Positions 53,362-61,137 of a DNA stretch of 64,000 nucleotides are shown here, piece after piece; positions within the stretch are counted from its first letter, which is position 1; each line of letters opens with the position of its first letter. Source of the stretch: Streptomyces sp. NRRL S-350 (GTDB lineage Bacteria > Actinomycetota > Actinomycetes > Streptomycetales > Streptomycetaceae). Location: the NCBI RefSeq assembly GCF_000719705.1, contig NZ_JOHO01000038.1:1-64000 (forward strand), read 5' to 3'. Under the pieces are notes generated by a model. That model had not been told where the DNA came from, searched no databases, and saw nothing but the letters and a program-made list of their open reading frames with translations. The position numbers and the translations under genes are program-made.

Positions 53362-54400
53362 AGTCGGCGTACGCGTCCCTGATTGCGGAAGGGGAGAGGT
53401 CGAGGTGTTCCAGGATGGTGAAGCGCCCGGGCCGGGTGTTCGGAGCGTAGTGCACCGCTTCGGTGAACTCCGCTTCGGTGAAACCGATCTGAGCCGCGGT
53501 CACCGGCAGGCCGTGGCTCGCCAGGCGCTCCACGATCAGACCGGTCAGCTCGTGCTCGCCCCGCAGGAAGCTGGCGAACGCCGCCCCGAGGCCGACCTGT
53601 TCGCCGTGCTGGGCGGACCGCTTGGGGTACAGCACGTCCAGGGCGTGCGAGATCTCGTGGCAGGCGCCCGAGGAGGGCCGGGTGCTGCCCGCGATGTTCA
53701 TCGCGATGCCGGACAGTACCAGGGCTTCCGCGAGGGCCGTCAGGAGGTCCTGATCCTGAGTGTTCCCTGGGTGGCGCAGCAGGTTCTCGCCCGCCGAGCG
53801 GGCCATCGCGACGGCCAGCCCGTCCACCGGTTCGCCGGTGACGGCGTGCGACAACTCCCAGTCCGCGCAGGCCGAGATGTTGGAGACGACGTCCCCGATG
53901 CCGGCCGCCACGAAGCGCTGCGGGGCCTGCCGGATCACGTCCAGGTCGACGATGATGCCGATCGGGCCGGGCACCCCGTAGGAGCCCCGGCCGGCGTCGT
54001 TGTCGAGCGTGGAGACCGGGGAGCAGATGCCGTCGTGGGCCAGGTTGGTGGCGACCGCGACCACCGGCAGGCCGACCCGGGCGGCCGCGTACTTGGCGGC
54101 GTCGATGATCTTGCCGCCCCCGAGGCCGACGACCGCGTCGTAGTGCTTGCCGCGCATCTCCTCGGCGAAGCGCACCGCGCTGTCGAGGCTGCCGTCGTCC
54201 ACGTTGTACCAGTCGGCGCCGGGCAGGGCCGGCTCCAGGCGCTCGCGCATCGCGGCGCCCGAGCCGTTGCTGATCGCCACCGCGATCCGGCCCGAGGCCG
54301 ACAGCCGCTGGTCCGCCAGGATGCCGCCGAGCGCGTCCAGCGCGCCCGGGCGGATCTCGGCGAACAGCGGCGACGGGACCAGTCGGGTCAGTACCGGCAC
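53339..54400 (-). CDS. Glycerol-1-phosphate dehydrogenase-like enzyme (iron/zinc alcohol dehydrogenase fold)
   Basis: A 353-residue NAD(P)H-dependent dehydrogenase of the G1PDH/AraM/dehydroquinate-synthase-like fold. Nucleotide loop GGGKIID (94-100). Probable metal ligands are Asp170 (GIGD), His248 or His252 (SGACHEISH) and His265 (AQHGEQVG). It likely reduces a keto-sugar phosphate or dihydroxyacetone phosphate to an alditol phosphate for CDP activation by the neighbouring nucleotidyltransferase. Substrate is inferred from context only. Confidence 0.85.
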   Translation of the reverse strand: MPVLTRLVPSPLFAEIRPGALDALGGILADQRLSASGRIAVAISNGSGAAMRERLEPALPGADWYNVDDGSLDSAVRFAEEMRGKHYDAVVGLGGGKIIDAAKYAAARVGLPVVAVATNLAHDGICSPVSTLDNDAGRGSYGVPGPIGIIVDLDVIRQAPQRFVAAGIGDVVSNISACADWELSHAVTGEPVDGLAVAMARSAGENLLRHPGNTQDQDLLTALAEALVLSGIAMNIAGSTRPSSGACHEISHALDVLYPKRSAQHGEQVGLGAAFASFLRGEHELTGLIVERLASHGLPVTAAQIGFTEAEFTEAVHYAPNTRPGRFTILEHLDLSPSAIRDAYADYVQAVNS

Positions 54401-55143
54401 GCGATCTCCCGCGCCTTCGCCAGGTCGTCGTGGTTGTCGACCTCGACCCAGGAGACCTCGCCGATCGGCTGCACGTCGATGCGCAGGCCCCGGTCGACCA
54501 TCTCCTGGTAGCCGTCCTCGTAGTACAGCTGCGGGTCGCGCTCGTAGGTGGCGCGCAGCGCGTCGGTCAGGTCCGCGGCGGCGGACGGGTTGATCACGGT
54601 GACGCCGATGTACTCGCCGCTCGCCTCGGCCGGCTCCATCAGCTTGGTGATGCGGCGCATGCCGGCGGCCGGGTCGACGACGACCTTCATCTCCTCGTCG
54701 GCGAGCTTCTTCACCGTGTCGAGGGCGAGCAGGATGCCCGGCGCGGTGCCGCCGTCGGCGAGGCGCTGGTTGCCCTCCAGCATGGTGCGCTGGACGGAGG
54801 CGGGGTGGACGGTGTCACCGTTGGCCAGCAGCAGGCCCTCGGTGAACAGCTCGCGGGCGCACCACAGCGAGTACGCGTTGTTCCACTCCTCGGCCTTGTC
54901 GTTCTCGACCAGGTGGAGCTTGACGCCGTACTTGCGCTCCAGGGCGTCCTTGCGGTCGTACACCGCCTCCTTGCGGTAGCCGACGACGATCGCGGCCTCG
55001 CGCAGTCCGACCTCGGCGAAGTTGCCGAGGGTGAGGTCCAGGACGGTCCGCTCCCCGTCGACCGGCACCAGCGCCTTCGGCAGGGTGTCGGTGTACGGGC
55101 GCAGCCGGCGGCCGGCGCCGGCTGCCAGAACGAGGCCGATCAT
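54388..55143 (-). CDS. Sugar/alditol-phosphate nucleotidyltransferase (LicC-like)
   Basis: A 251-residue GT-A-like nucleotidyltransferase with GLVLAAGAGRRLRPYT, LPKALV (Lys23) and the metal Asp110 in ANGDTVHP. The EWNNAYSLWCAREL region resembles phosphocholine/inositol-phosphate cytidylyltransferases more than glucose-1-phosphate enzymes, which suits a CTP-using role beside a CDP-alcohol phosphotransferase. First gene of the six-gene operon; its end overlaps the dehydrogenase gene by 13 bases. Confidence 0.87.
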   Translation of the reverse strand: MIGLVLAAGAGRRLRPYTDTLPKALVPVDGERTVLDLTLGNFAEVGLREAAIVVGYRKEAVYDRKDALERKYGVKLHLVENDKAEEWNNAYSLWCARELFTEGLLLANGDTVHPASVQRTMLEGNQRLADGGTAPGILLALDTVKKLADEEMKVVVDPAAGMRRITKLMEPAEASGEYIGVTVINPSAAADLTDALRATYERDPQLYYEDGYQEMVDRGLRIDVQPIGEVSWVEVDNHDDLAKAREIACRY

Positions 55144-55702
55144 GCGGGGTCTCCTGATCCGTCGTGCTGGGCGCGCGGATTGTGCCGGGGGCGCCGCCGC
55201 TGCTCCGTCGGACCGGCGTGCGACCGGGCCGGGCAGCGGCGCGCCGGTACCTGCACAGGTCCGGGCACCGTGTCGTATGTGATGGTAGGCGACTTGGACG
55301 ATCGACCCGAACGCGCCCGGAAACGGCAGGGTGACGAGGAGGTGACTCCGGGCTCCCGCCGGCTCCTGCCGGGCTCCCGTCCGATCCCCCCGCAGTGCCG
55401 TCCGATCGTGCCGGATCCCGCCGGATCGTGGTGGACGGGTCGAACGGCCGCCGAACGGGCGTCGAACGGTTCTGCGACGGTACTGACCCTTACGGGGGCC
55501 TCCCGGACCCGTCCCTGCACGGTTTCCGACTCCTCCGGGTCATGATCCGCCCGGTTGTGCGTGGGACCCCTACCGGGCGCCACCCATACGGCAGACTGGA
55601 GCCCGACGTCGGCGCCGGTGCCCCCGCTGCGTCCGCCGCCCTCCATCCGGCGCGCCGGACACACCCGATGCTCCCGTTGCTCCCGCCCCCGAAAGAGGCC
55701 CC
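55144..55702. other. Divergent promoter region glycan operon / idi
   Basis: 559 bases without a supported gene. Several GGATC-containing short repeats occur (CCGGATCCCGCCGGATCGTG near 55411-55430). The region should hold the promoters of both flanking units. Confidence 0.5.
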
Positions 55703-56365
55703 ATGCCCCAGAGTCTGCCGACCGACCCGACGCACTTCGGCGCCGAGATCGACACCGGTCTCGACGTGGAGACCGATGTGGCGGTCGACCCGCGGGCCGC
55801 CTCGGCTCCCGGCACCTCGGCCACCGGTACCGAGATCCTGCTGGAACTGGTCGACGACGAGGGCGTCACCATCGGCACCGCCGAGAAGCACTGGGCCCAC
55901 CAGCAGCCGGGCCGGCTGCACCGCGCCTTCTCGGTGTTCCTCTTCGACCGCCAGGGCCGGATGCTGCTCCAGCGCCGCGCCCTCGGCAAGTACCACTCCC
56001 CCGGTGTCTGGTCGAACACCTGCTGCGGCCACCCGTACCCGGACGAACCCCCGTTCGTCGCCGCCGCCCGGCGCACCGCCGAGGAGTTGGGCGTCGCGCC
56101 CGCGCTGCTCTGCGAGGCCGGCACCGTGCGCTACGACCTGCCGGACGAGGCCTCCGGGCTGATCGAGCGGGAGTGGAACCACCTCTTCGTGGGACTGGTC
56201 ACCGCGCCGGTCCGGCCGAACCCGGACGAGGTGGACGACGTCGCCTTCGTGACCGCGCAGGAGCTGCAGGAGCTGCGGGCCGAGCGGCCGTTCTCCGTCT
56301 GGTTCGAGACCGTCTTCGAGGCGGCGCTGCCGGGGATCCGGGAGATCGCCGGGCGGGACTGGTAG
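55703..56365 (+). CDS. idi: Isopentenyl-diphosphate delta-isomerase, type I
   Basis: Interconverts IPP and DMAPP, the C5 units for the prenyl synthase and terpene synthase in this window. The 220-residue Nudix-fold protein has the catalytic Cys in NTCCGHP, the Glu-containing IEREWNHLFVG, and RRTAEELGV in the Nudix helix. The first 40 residues are an acidic extension. ATG at 55703 with GAAAGAGG upstream. In S. coelicolor idi also neighbours the hopanoid region, as I recall (SCO6750). Confidence 0.93.
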   Translation: MPQSLPTDPTHFGAEIDTGLDVETDVAVDPRAASAPGTSATGTEILLELVDDEGVTIGTAEKHWAHQQPGRLHRAFSVFLFDRQGRMLLQRRALGKYHSPGVWSNTCCGHPYPDEPPFVAAARRTAEELGVAPALLCEAGTVRYDLPDEASGLIEREWNHLFVGLVTAPVRPNPDEVDDVAFVTAQELQELRAERPFSVWFETVFEAALPGIREIAGRDW

Positions 56366-56433
56366 TCGGCCCCGCGGAGCCGGCGGTCGCACCCCGGTCC
56401 GGGCCGGGCCGCGCTCGGCTCGGCCGGGGCCGC

Positions 56434-57012
56434 TCAGCGCTCGGGCTCCGGCGGGACGGGCAGGGAGGCCCAGATGACCTTGCCGCCCTCCCCCGTCCGC
56501 TCGACGTCGCACACCCCGCCGGCCTGCAGCGTGACGCTCTTCACCAGCAGCAGGCCGCGCCCGCCGGTGCGGCCGGTGTCGTTCTCCAGCGCCTTCGGCC
56601 GGTACGGGTCGCCGTCCTCGACCGACACCCGCACCCAGCCGCCGCGCACCGACAGCTCGGTGACCACCTCGGGCGACAGCTCGGCGGCGTGCGTCACCGC
56701 GTTGCTCACCAGCTCCGAGACGATCAGCAGCAGGTCGTCCACCAGCTCCTGGTAGCGCACCCCGGCCATGCCCTGGGCCAGCAGACGGTCGCGCACCGCG
56801 TGCCGGGTGCGCGGCACCGAGGCCTGGGCGGCGGGCACCGGGAAGCGCCAGACCCCCTCGGCCGGGCCGCCGGGGGCGTCGGCGGCGTCCGGCCCGCTCC
56901 CCGGCCCGTTCCCCGGCCCGCCGCGTCTCGGTTCGGCCTCCGCCGCCCCGCTGATCTGCTCCACGTCCAGCCGCCCTTCGTCCGCGACCCGGGAATCAGG
57001 CGATCCGCTCAT
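56434..57012 (-). CDS. RsbW-like ATP-binding protein (GHKL anti-sigma-type kinase)
   Basis: A 192-residue single-domain GHKL ATPase, with an N-terminal disordered stretch rich in Gly/Pro/Ala. N-box ELVSNAVTHA, G1 box VEDGDPYRPK and G2 box GGRGLLLVKS are present. Streptomyces encodes many such proteins; most are orphan anti-sigma or signalling kinases. No sigma factor or anti-anti-sigma partner is adjacent. Confidence 0.85.
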   Translation of the reverse strand: MSGSPDSRVADEGRLDVEQISGAAEAEPRRGGPGNGPGSGPDAADAPGGPAEGVWRFPVPAAQASVPRTRHAVRDRLLAQGMAGVRYQELVDDLLLIVSELVSNAVTHAAELSPEVVTELSVRGGWVRVSVEDGDPYRPKALENDTGRTGGRGLLLVKSVTLQAGGVCDVERTGEGGKVIWASLPVPPEPER

Positions 57013-57359
57013 GGCGCCCTCGGGCCACAGAGGCTAGGAGAGCCGTCCCGACGGCCGTGGCACCGTCGACAAGTTGCCCGTGTCGGATCACTCACGCCCG
57101 GAACCGACCGTTGAAGGTGCCGAAGTCGACCGGTTCCTTCGCGGACACCATCGGTTCGGGCGGGGTTCGAGCGTGTTCGCCAGCCGTACCAACCTGTGCG
57201 GCGTGCCGCCCGGGCCGGGCGGGCGCGGCCCTGCCCCGGCCGGGCGGCACGCCCGGGGCACGGACCCGAGGAAACGCAGGTGAGAAGCACTCCAGAACCC
57301 TGGTAATGTTCTCTCTGTCGCCGAGGGGGCGAGAGAAAAACCCCCGGAGCACGCACCCC

Positions 57360-57444
57360 GTCCGGGTGGCGGAATGGCAGACGCGCTAGCTTGAGGTGCT
57401 AGTGCCCTTTATCGGGCGTGGGGGTTCAAGTCCCCCCTCGGACA
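57360..57444 (+). tRNA. tRNA-Leu (anticodon GAG)
   Basis: Cloverleaf of 85 bases: acceptor GTCCGGG pairs with CTCGGAC (one G-T), a Leu-type D-loop, anticodon stem CTAGC/GCTAG with loop TTGAGGT (anticodon GAG at 57393-57395), a long variable arm (TGCCC-TTTAT-CGGGCG) and T-stem GGGGG/CCCCC around TTCAAGT. The 3' CCA is not encoded. A -10-like TAATGT lies near 57303. Confidence 0.95.
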
Positions 57445-57450
57445 CAGCCG

Positions 57451-57497
57451 AATTCCCCGTGGGATCCGAAAGGAACCCACGGGGAATTTCCTTTTCC
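57451..57497 (+). terminator. Rho-independent terminator after tRNA-Leu
   Basis: Arms AATTCCCCGTGGG (57451-57463) and CCCACGGGGAATT (57476-57488) pair perfectly, followed by a T-rich run (TTTCCTTTT). Confidence 0.92.
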
Positions 57498-57836
57498 GGC
57501 CCCGGTCCCGACTCTGGTCGTGGTCTCGGTCGTGGTCTCGGTCCTGGTTTCGGTCCCGGCCCTCGTCCCCATCCGGAGCCCGGTCGGCCGTGGGCCGCTT
57601 TTCCGGCCGGCTCGCCGCGACCACCACCCCGCGCCGACGTGGTGCCGGCCTCTCCACCGGGGCCCGCCGGTCCGGAAACCGGACACGAGATGGCAACGAT
57701 CGGACGGTTTGAGCTTCCCCTGAGGTATTCGCCCGTTTTCGGACCATAAGCTGCTGTGCGTTTGTCCGGAATGCCGACTCAAAACCGCAAAAACACCGAC
57801 ACCAGCCGATGAACCCCGAGCGAAAGGACCGATACG
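57498..57836. other. Spacer with four 12-base tandem repeats
   Basis: 57516-57563 consists of four units of GGTCGTGGTCTC type (57516, 57528, 57540, 57552; the last two diverged). The rest, becoming A+T-richer after 57690, is the promoter and leader region of the permease. No gene supported; frames here encode only Arg/Asp or Val/Ser repeats. Confidence 0.6.
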
Positions 57837-59510
57837 TTGAGTGAGAGCGAATCCTCGACGGCATCACACCAGAACTACCGCCGATCGCTCGGCACCATCA
57901 GCCTGACCGCGGTCGGGCTGGGGTCGATCATCGGATCCGGGTGGCTGTTCGGTGCCGAGCGCGCCGCCAAGCTCGCCGGTCCGGCCTCGATCCTCGCCTG
58001 GGTGATCGGTGCCGCGGTGGCCCTGACCATCGCCCTCACCTACAGCGAGCTCGGCTCCATGTTCCCCAAGGCCGGCGGCATGGTCCGGTACGGCCAGTAC
58101 TCGCACGGCTCGCTGGCCGGCTACCTCGCCGCCTGGGCCAACTGGATCGCCATCGTCTCGGTCATCCCGGGCGAGGCCACCGCCTCCGTCCAGTACATGA
58201 GCTCCTGGCACTTCGGCTGGGCGAAGGGCCTCTTCGACGGCCAGGAACTGACCCTCAGCGGTGTGGCGCTGGCCAGCGTGCTGCTGATCGTCTACTTCGC
58301 CCTCAACTGGTTCGCGATCACGCTCTTCGCCAAGACCAACACCGCGATCACCGTCTTCAAGGTCGTCGTGCCGACGCTGACCGCCGGCGCGCTGCTCTTC
58401 GCGCACTTCGACACCGCGCACTTCACCGACCACGGCGGCTTCGCGCCGAACGGCTGGAGCGCGGTGTTCACCGCCGTCGCGGTCTCCGGCATCGTCTGGG
58501 CCTTCAACGGCTTCCAGTCCCCGCTCAACCTGGCCGGCGAGGCCCGCAACCCCGGCAAGTCGCTGCCCAAGGCCGTCATCGGCTCGATCCTGATCGCCCT
58601 GGTGATCTACGTCGCGCTGCAGATCGCCTTCATCGGCGCCATCCCGGCCGGCGACCTCGCCAAGGGCTGGAGCGGACTCGGCTACACCTCTCCGCTGGCC
58701 GACCTCGCCGTCGCCTGGGGCCTCAACTGGCTCGCGATCACGCTGTACGCGGACGCCTTCATCTCGCCGTCCGGCACCGGCATGATCTACGCCGCCACCA
58801 CCTCGCGCATGATCCACGGCGTGCAGGAGAACGGCCACCTGCCCAAGGTCTTCGGCAAGGTCGACGCCAAGACCGGCATCCCGCGCCCCGCGCTGGTGCT
58901 CAACCTGGTCGTCGCCTTCCTGTTCCTCGCCGTCTTCCGCGGCTGGGGCTCGCTGGCCGAGATCGTCTCGGTGGCCACCGTGATCTCGTACATCACCGGC
59001 CCGGTCGCCGTGATGGCACTGCGCCGGCTCGCCCCCGACCTGCCGCGGCCGGTCCGGCTGCGCGCCATGCCGGTCGTCGCCCCGGTCGCCATGGTCTTCG
59101 GCTCGCTGGTGCTGTACTGGGCCCGCTGGCCGCTCACCGGCAAGGTCATCCTGCTGATGGCCGCCGGCCTGCCGATCTGGGCCTGGTACGAGCTGCGCAA
59201 GCCCTTCGACGAGCTGAAGCCGCACCTGAAGGCGGGCGCCTGGATGGTCGCCTACCTGTTCGTGATGGCCGGCGTCTCCTGGGCCGGCAGCACCGACTTC
59301 GGCGGCCAGGGATACCTGCCGGAAGGCTGGGACCTGCTGATCGTCGCCGCCATCGGCCTCGCGTTCTACCGCTGGGGCGTGGCCAGCGCCTGGGCCAACC
59401 CCTCGCTGGCCGCCGTCCGGCAGGAGATGGCGGACGCCGAGGCTGCGGCCGGGGGCGCCGGGGGCGCCGCCTCGGTGTCGGCCGCGGAGGGCGAGACCTC
59501 CCGGGTCTGA
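57837..59510 (+). CDS. APC-family amino-acid permease
   Basis: Membrane transporter of 557 residues with about 12 helices. The APC motif at the first helix is GLGSIIGSGWLFG, and the conserved FNGFQSPLNLAGEARNPGKS in helix 6 and following loop is typical of amino-acid permeases. The C-terminus is an Ala/Gly/Glu-rich tail. It starts with TTG at 57837 behind AAAGGA; no better in-frame start exists nearby. Substrate not determinable, though this branch resembles aspartate/GABA-type permeases. Confidence 0.9.
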   Translation: MSESESSTASHQNYRRSLGTISLTAVGLGSIIGSGWLFGAERAAKLAGPASILAWVIGAAVALTIALTYSELGSMFPKAGGMVRYGQYSHGSLAGYLAAWANWIAIVSVIPGEATASVQYMSSWHFGWAKGLFDGQELTLSGVALASVLLIVYFALNWFAITLFAKTNTAITVFKVVVPTLTAGALLFAHFDTAHFTDHGGFAPNGWSAVFTAVAVSGIVWAFNGFQSPLNLAGEARNPGKSLPKAVIGSILIALVIYVALQIAFIGAIPAGDLAKGWSGLGYTSPLADLAVAWGLNWLAITLYADAFISPSGTGMIYAATTSRMIHGVQENGHLPKVFGKVDAKTGIPRPALVLNLVVAFLFLAVFRGWGSLAEIVSVATVISYITGPVAVMALRRLAPDLPRPVRLRAMPVVAPVAMVFGSLVLYWARWPLTGKVILLMAAGLPIWAWYELRKPFDELKPHLKAGAWMVAYLFVMAGVSWAGSTDFGGQGYLPEGWDLLIVAAIGLAFYRWGVASAWANPSLAAVRQEMADAEAAAGGAGGAASVSAAEGETSRV

Positions 59511-59540
59511 GTCGTACCTCGTGACTCGCGTCTCGCGTGG

Positions 59541-59570
59541 AAGGGCTGGTCGGTGTTCCGACCAGCCCTT
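59541..59570. terminator. Terminator between permease and methyltransferase genes
   Basis: Thirteen-base arms AAGGGCTGGTCGG (59541-59553) and CCGACCAGCCCTT (59558-59570) with a TGTT loop, between convergent genes. Confidence 0.85.
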
Positions 59571-59660
59571 CGGCGTCTCCGGGGCCGTGCGGGGTGTGGG
59601 GACGGAGCGGTCGTGCGGGGTGTGCGGGCGGAGGGGTCGCGCGGCGGGGCCGTCGGCTGG

Positions 59661-60662
59661 TCAGGCCCGGCGGGCGCGGCGGATGGCGGCGGTGACGACC
59701 GGCGGGAGGAGGTCCCGGGCCGCGCGCTTGGCGACGTTGACGGGGCGGCGTGCCTCGGCGGCCCGGGCCCGACGGGCGGCGAGGTCGAGGGCGGCCTCGT
59801 CCCGGTCGGACGGGACCGGCCGGTGGGCGTCCACCGCCGACTGCCGGTCCCCGCGCCGGGCCGCCTCGGCGGCCGACCGCTCCTGGTGGCGCGAACCGCG
59901 GAACGGGGCGATGCCCTCCGAGTCGCCGGTCATCCGCAGTACTTGGCGCCCGTTGACGGTGTCGGTGCTCAAGCGGCAGCCGGCCGCGAGGTCGACCCCG
60001 TCGAGCAGCTCGCGCTGGAACGGCTCCGGATCTCCCCAGGTGCCGTAGAACTTGCACTCGGTGAGCAGGATCGGCTTGAGCCCGTGGTTGAACACGGCCT
60101 CCCAGGTGGCGGCGGCGACGCCCGGGGTGTGCTGGGCCCGGTAGTCGTCCAGCACGACGACGCCCTGGGTCCGCAGTGCGACCCGGGCCACCTGGAGGTC
60201 GCCCACGACGTGCTCGTACAGGTGGGAGGCGTCGATGTGGATGAAGCGGAAGGCGCCGGCGGGTATGCGCCCGCCGGCCAGGACCGACGTCGGAGCCTGG
60301 ATGATCTCCGGCAACTCCTCGTGGAAGGCGAGGTAGTTGGTCTCGAAGGCGGAGCGGGTCAGCGTCTTGCGGTAGGAGTAGTCCATCTCCGCGGCGTTCT
60401 CGTCGTCGGGCGCGTCCGAGTCGAAGAGGTCGCACACCGTGAACGTCTCGCCGGGCTGCAGGTGCTCGCCGATCACGATGGCGCTGCGGCCGAGGTAGGC
60501 CCCCATCTCCAACAGGTCGCCGGTGACCCCGGTCTTCTCCTGCCGCCCGAGGAACCAGTCGAAGGAATGCCGGTCGTGGTCCCAGAACCACCCCTGGACG
60601 TCGTCCAGGGTCGCCGGCTCGACGTGCTGCTGCGGGTCGCCCGGCAACGCGGCGTCGGTCAT
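59661..60662 (-). CDS. SAM-dependent methyltransferase (Methyltransf_24-like)
   Basis: A 333-residue class I methyltransferase-like protein. The SAM motif is LLEMGAYLGRSAIVIGEHL, with FRFIHIDASHLYEHVVGDL and VVVLDDYR later, the pattern of TylF/glycosyl-type O-methyltransferases acting on sugars or cell-surface compounds. The last 70 residues are Arg/Ala-rich helices (AALDLAARRARAAEARRP onwards), a basic tail that might bind membrane or nucleic acid. The start ATG at 60662 follows GAAGGAG. No biosynthetic partners are adjacent. Confidence 0.82.
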   Translation of the reverse strand: MTDAALPGDPQQHVEPATLDDVQGWFWDHDRHSFDWFLGRQEKTGVTGDLLEMGAYLGRSAIVIGEHLQPGETFTVCDLFDSDAPDDENAAEMDYSYRKTLTRSAFETNYLAFHEELPEIIQAPTSVLAGGRIPAGAFRFIHIDASHLYEHVVGDLQVARVALRTQGVVVLDDYRAQHTPGVAAATWEAVFNHGLKPILLTECKFYGTWGDPEPFQRELLDGVDLAAGCRLSTDTVNGRQVLRMTGDSEGIAPFRGSRHQERSAAEAARRGDRQSAVDAHRPVPSDRDEAALDLAARRARAAEARRPVNVAKRAARDLLPPVVTAAIRRARRA

Positions 60663-61058
60663 GGAGACTCCTTCGGGGGCACGGCTGCGGATGTCGAACC
60701 GAACCTCAGCAGGGGGCGGCTCCCGGGGCCGGTGCCGGTACCCGCCGGTGGCAGGAAACGCACCGGTGGCGGTACGCGCCGGTGCTCGACCGCGCGGCTT
60801 GGCAGCGTCAGCAGGCAGCCCCCGCATCTGAGTTCGCTGCAATCTACTCTCGCGCCGACCACCGTGTGGAGGCCTTCGCACGGGGAGTTTCCGGAATCGT
60901 CACGGAGCCGCCGGGGCGCCCAGCGCGGTTCGCGTCGAGGCGCCCGGCAAGGTTGCGGGCCGGGGCGCCACGGGCTGGGGAGCTCCCGCAGTACGAGTCG
61001 CTGCAGTACTGGCGGGGTCGGGCTGGAGCCGGGGGCGCCGTCCAGGGTTGCGCCCCGG

Positions 61059-61094
61059 ATCGTGCCCGGGGTCGTGCCCGGGGTCGTGCCCGGG
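61059..61094. repeat. Three tandem 12-base repeats
   Basis: Units at 61059, 61071 and 61083 read (A/G)TCGTGCCCGGG; the last overlaps the left arm of the glyA terminator. Confidence 0.85.
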
Positions 61095-61121
61095 GTGTCG
61101 GGGAAGGCCGACACCCCGGGC
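61088..61121 (-). terminator. Terminator after glyA
   Basis: Fourteen-base arms GCCCGGGGTGTCGG (61088-61101) and CCGACACCCCGGGC (61108-61121) pair perfectly with a six-base loop, 16 bases past the glyA stop. Confidence 0.85.
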
Positions 61122-61137
61122 GTACCGTGCGTCGGCC

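Larger units (their letters stand above)
60663..61137. other. Intergenic region between methyltransferase and glyA
   Basis: 475 bases with no supported gene. Holds the methyltransferase promoter, a 12-base tandem repeat (61059-61094) and the glyA terminator hairpin. Confidence 0.5.

Noticed and set aside
57360..57497. Integration site (attB) at tRNA-Leu
   Set aside because: No integrase, no duplicated tRNA 3' end and no change of gene style downstream.
57516..57563. Arg/Asp-repeat protein on the minus strand
   Set aside because: Simple 12-base repeat in a spacer; no start site or conserved region.
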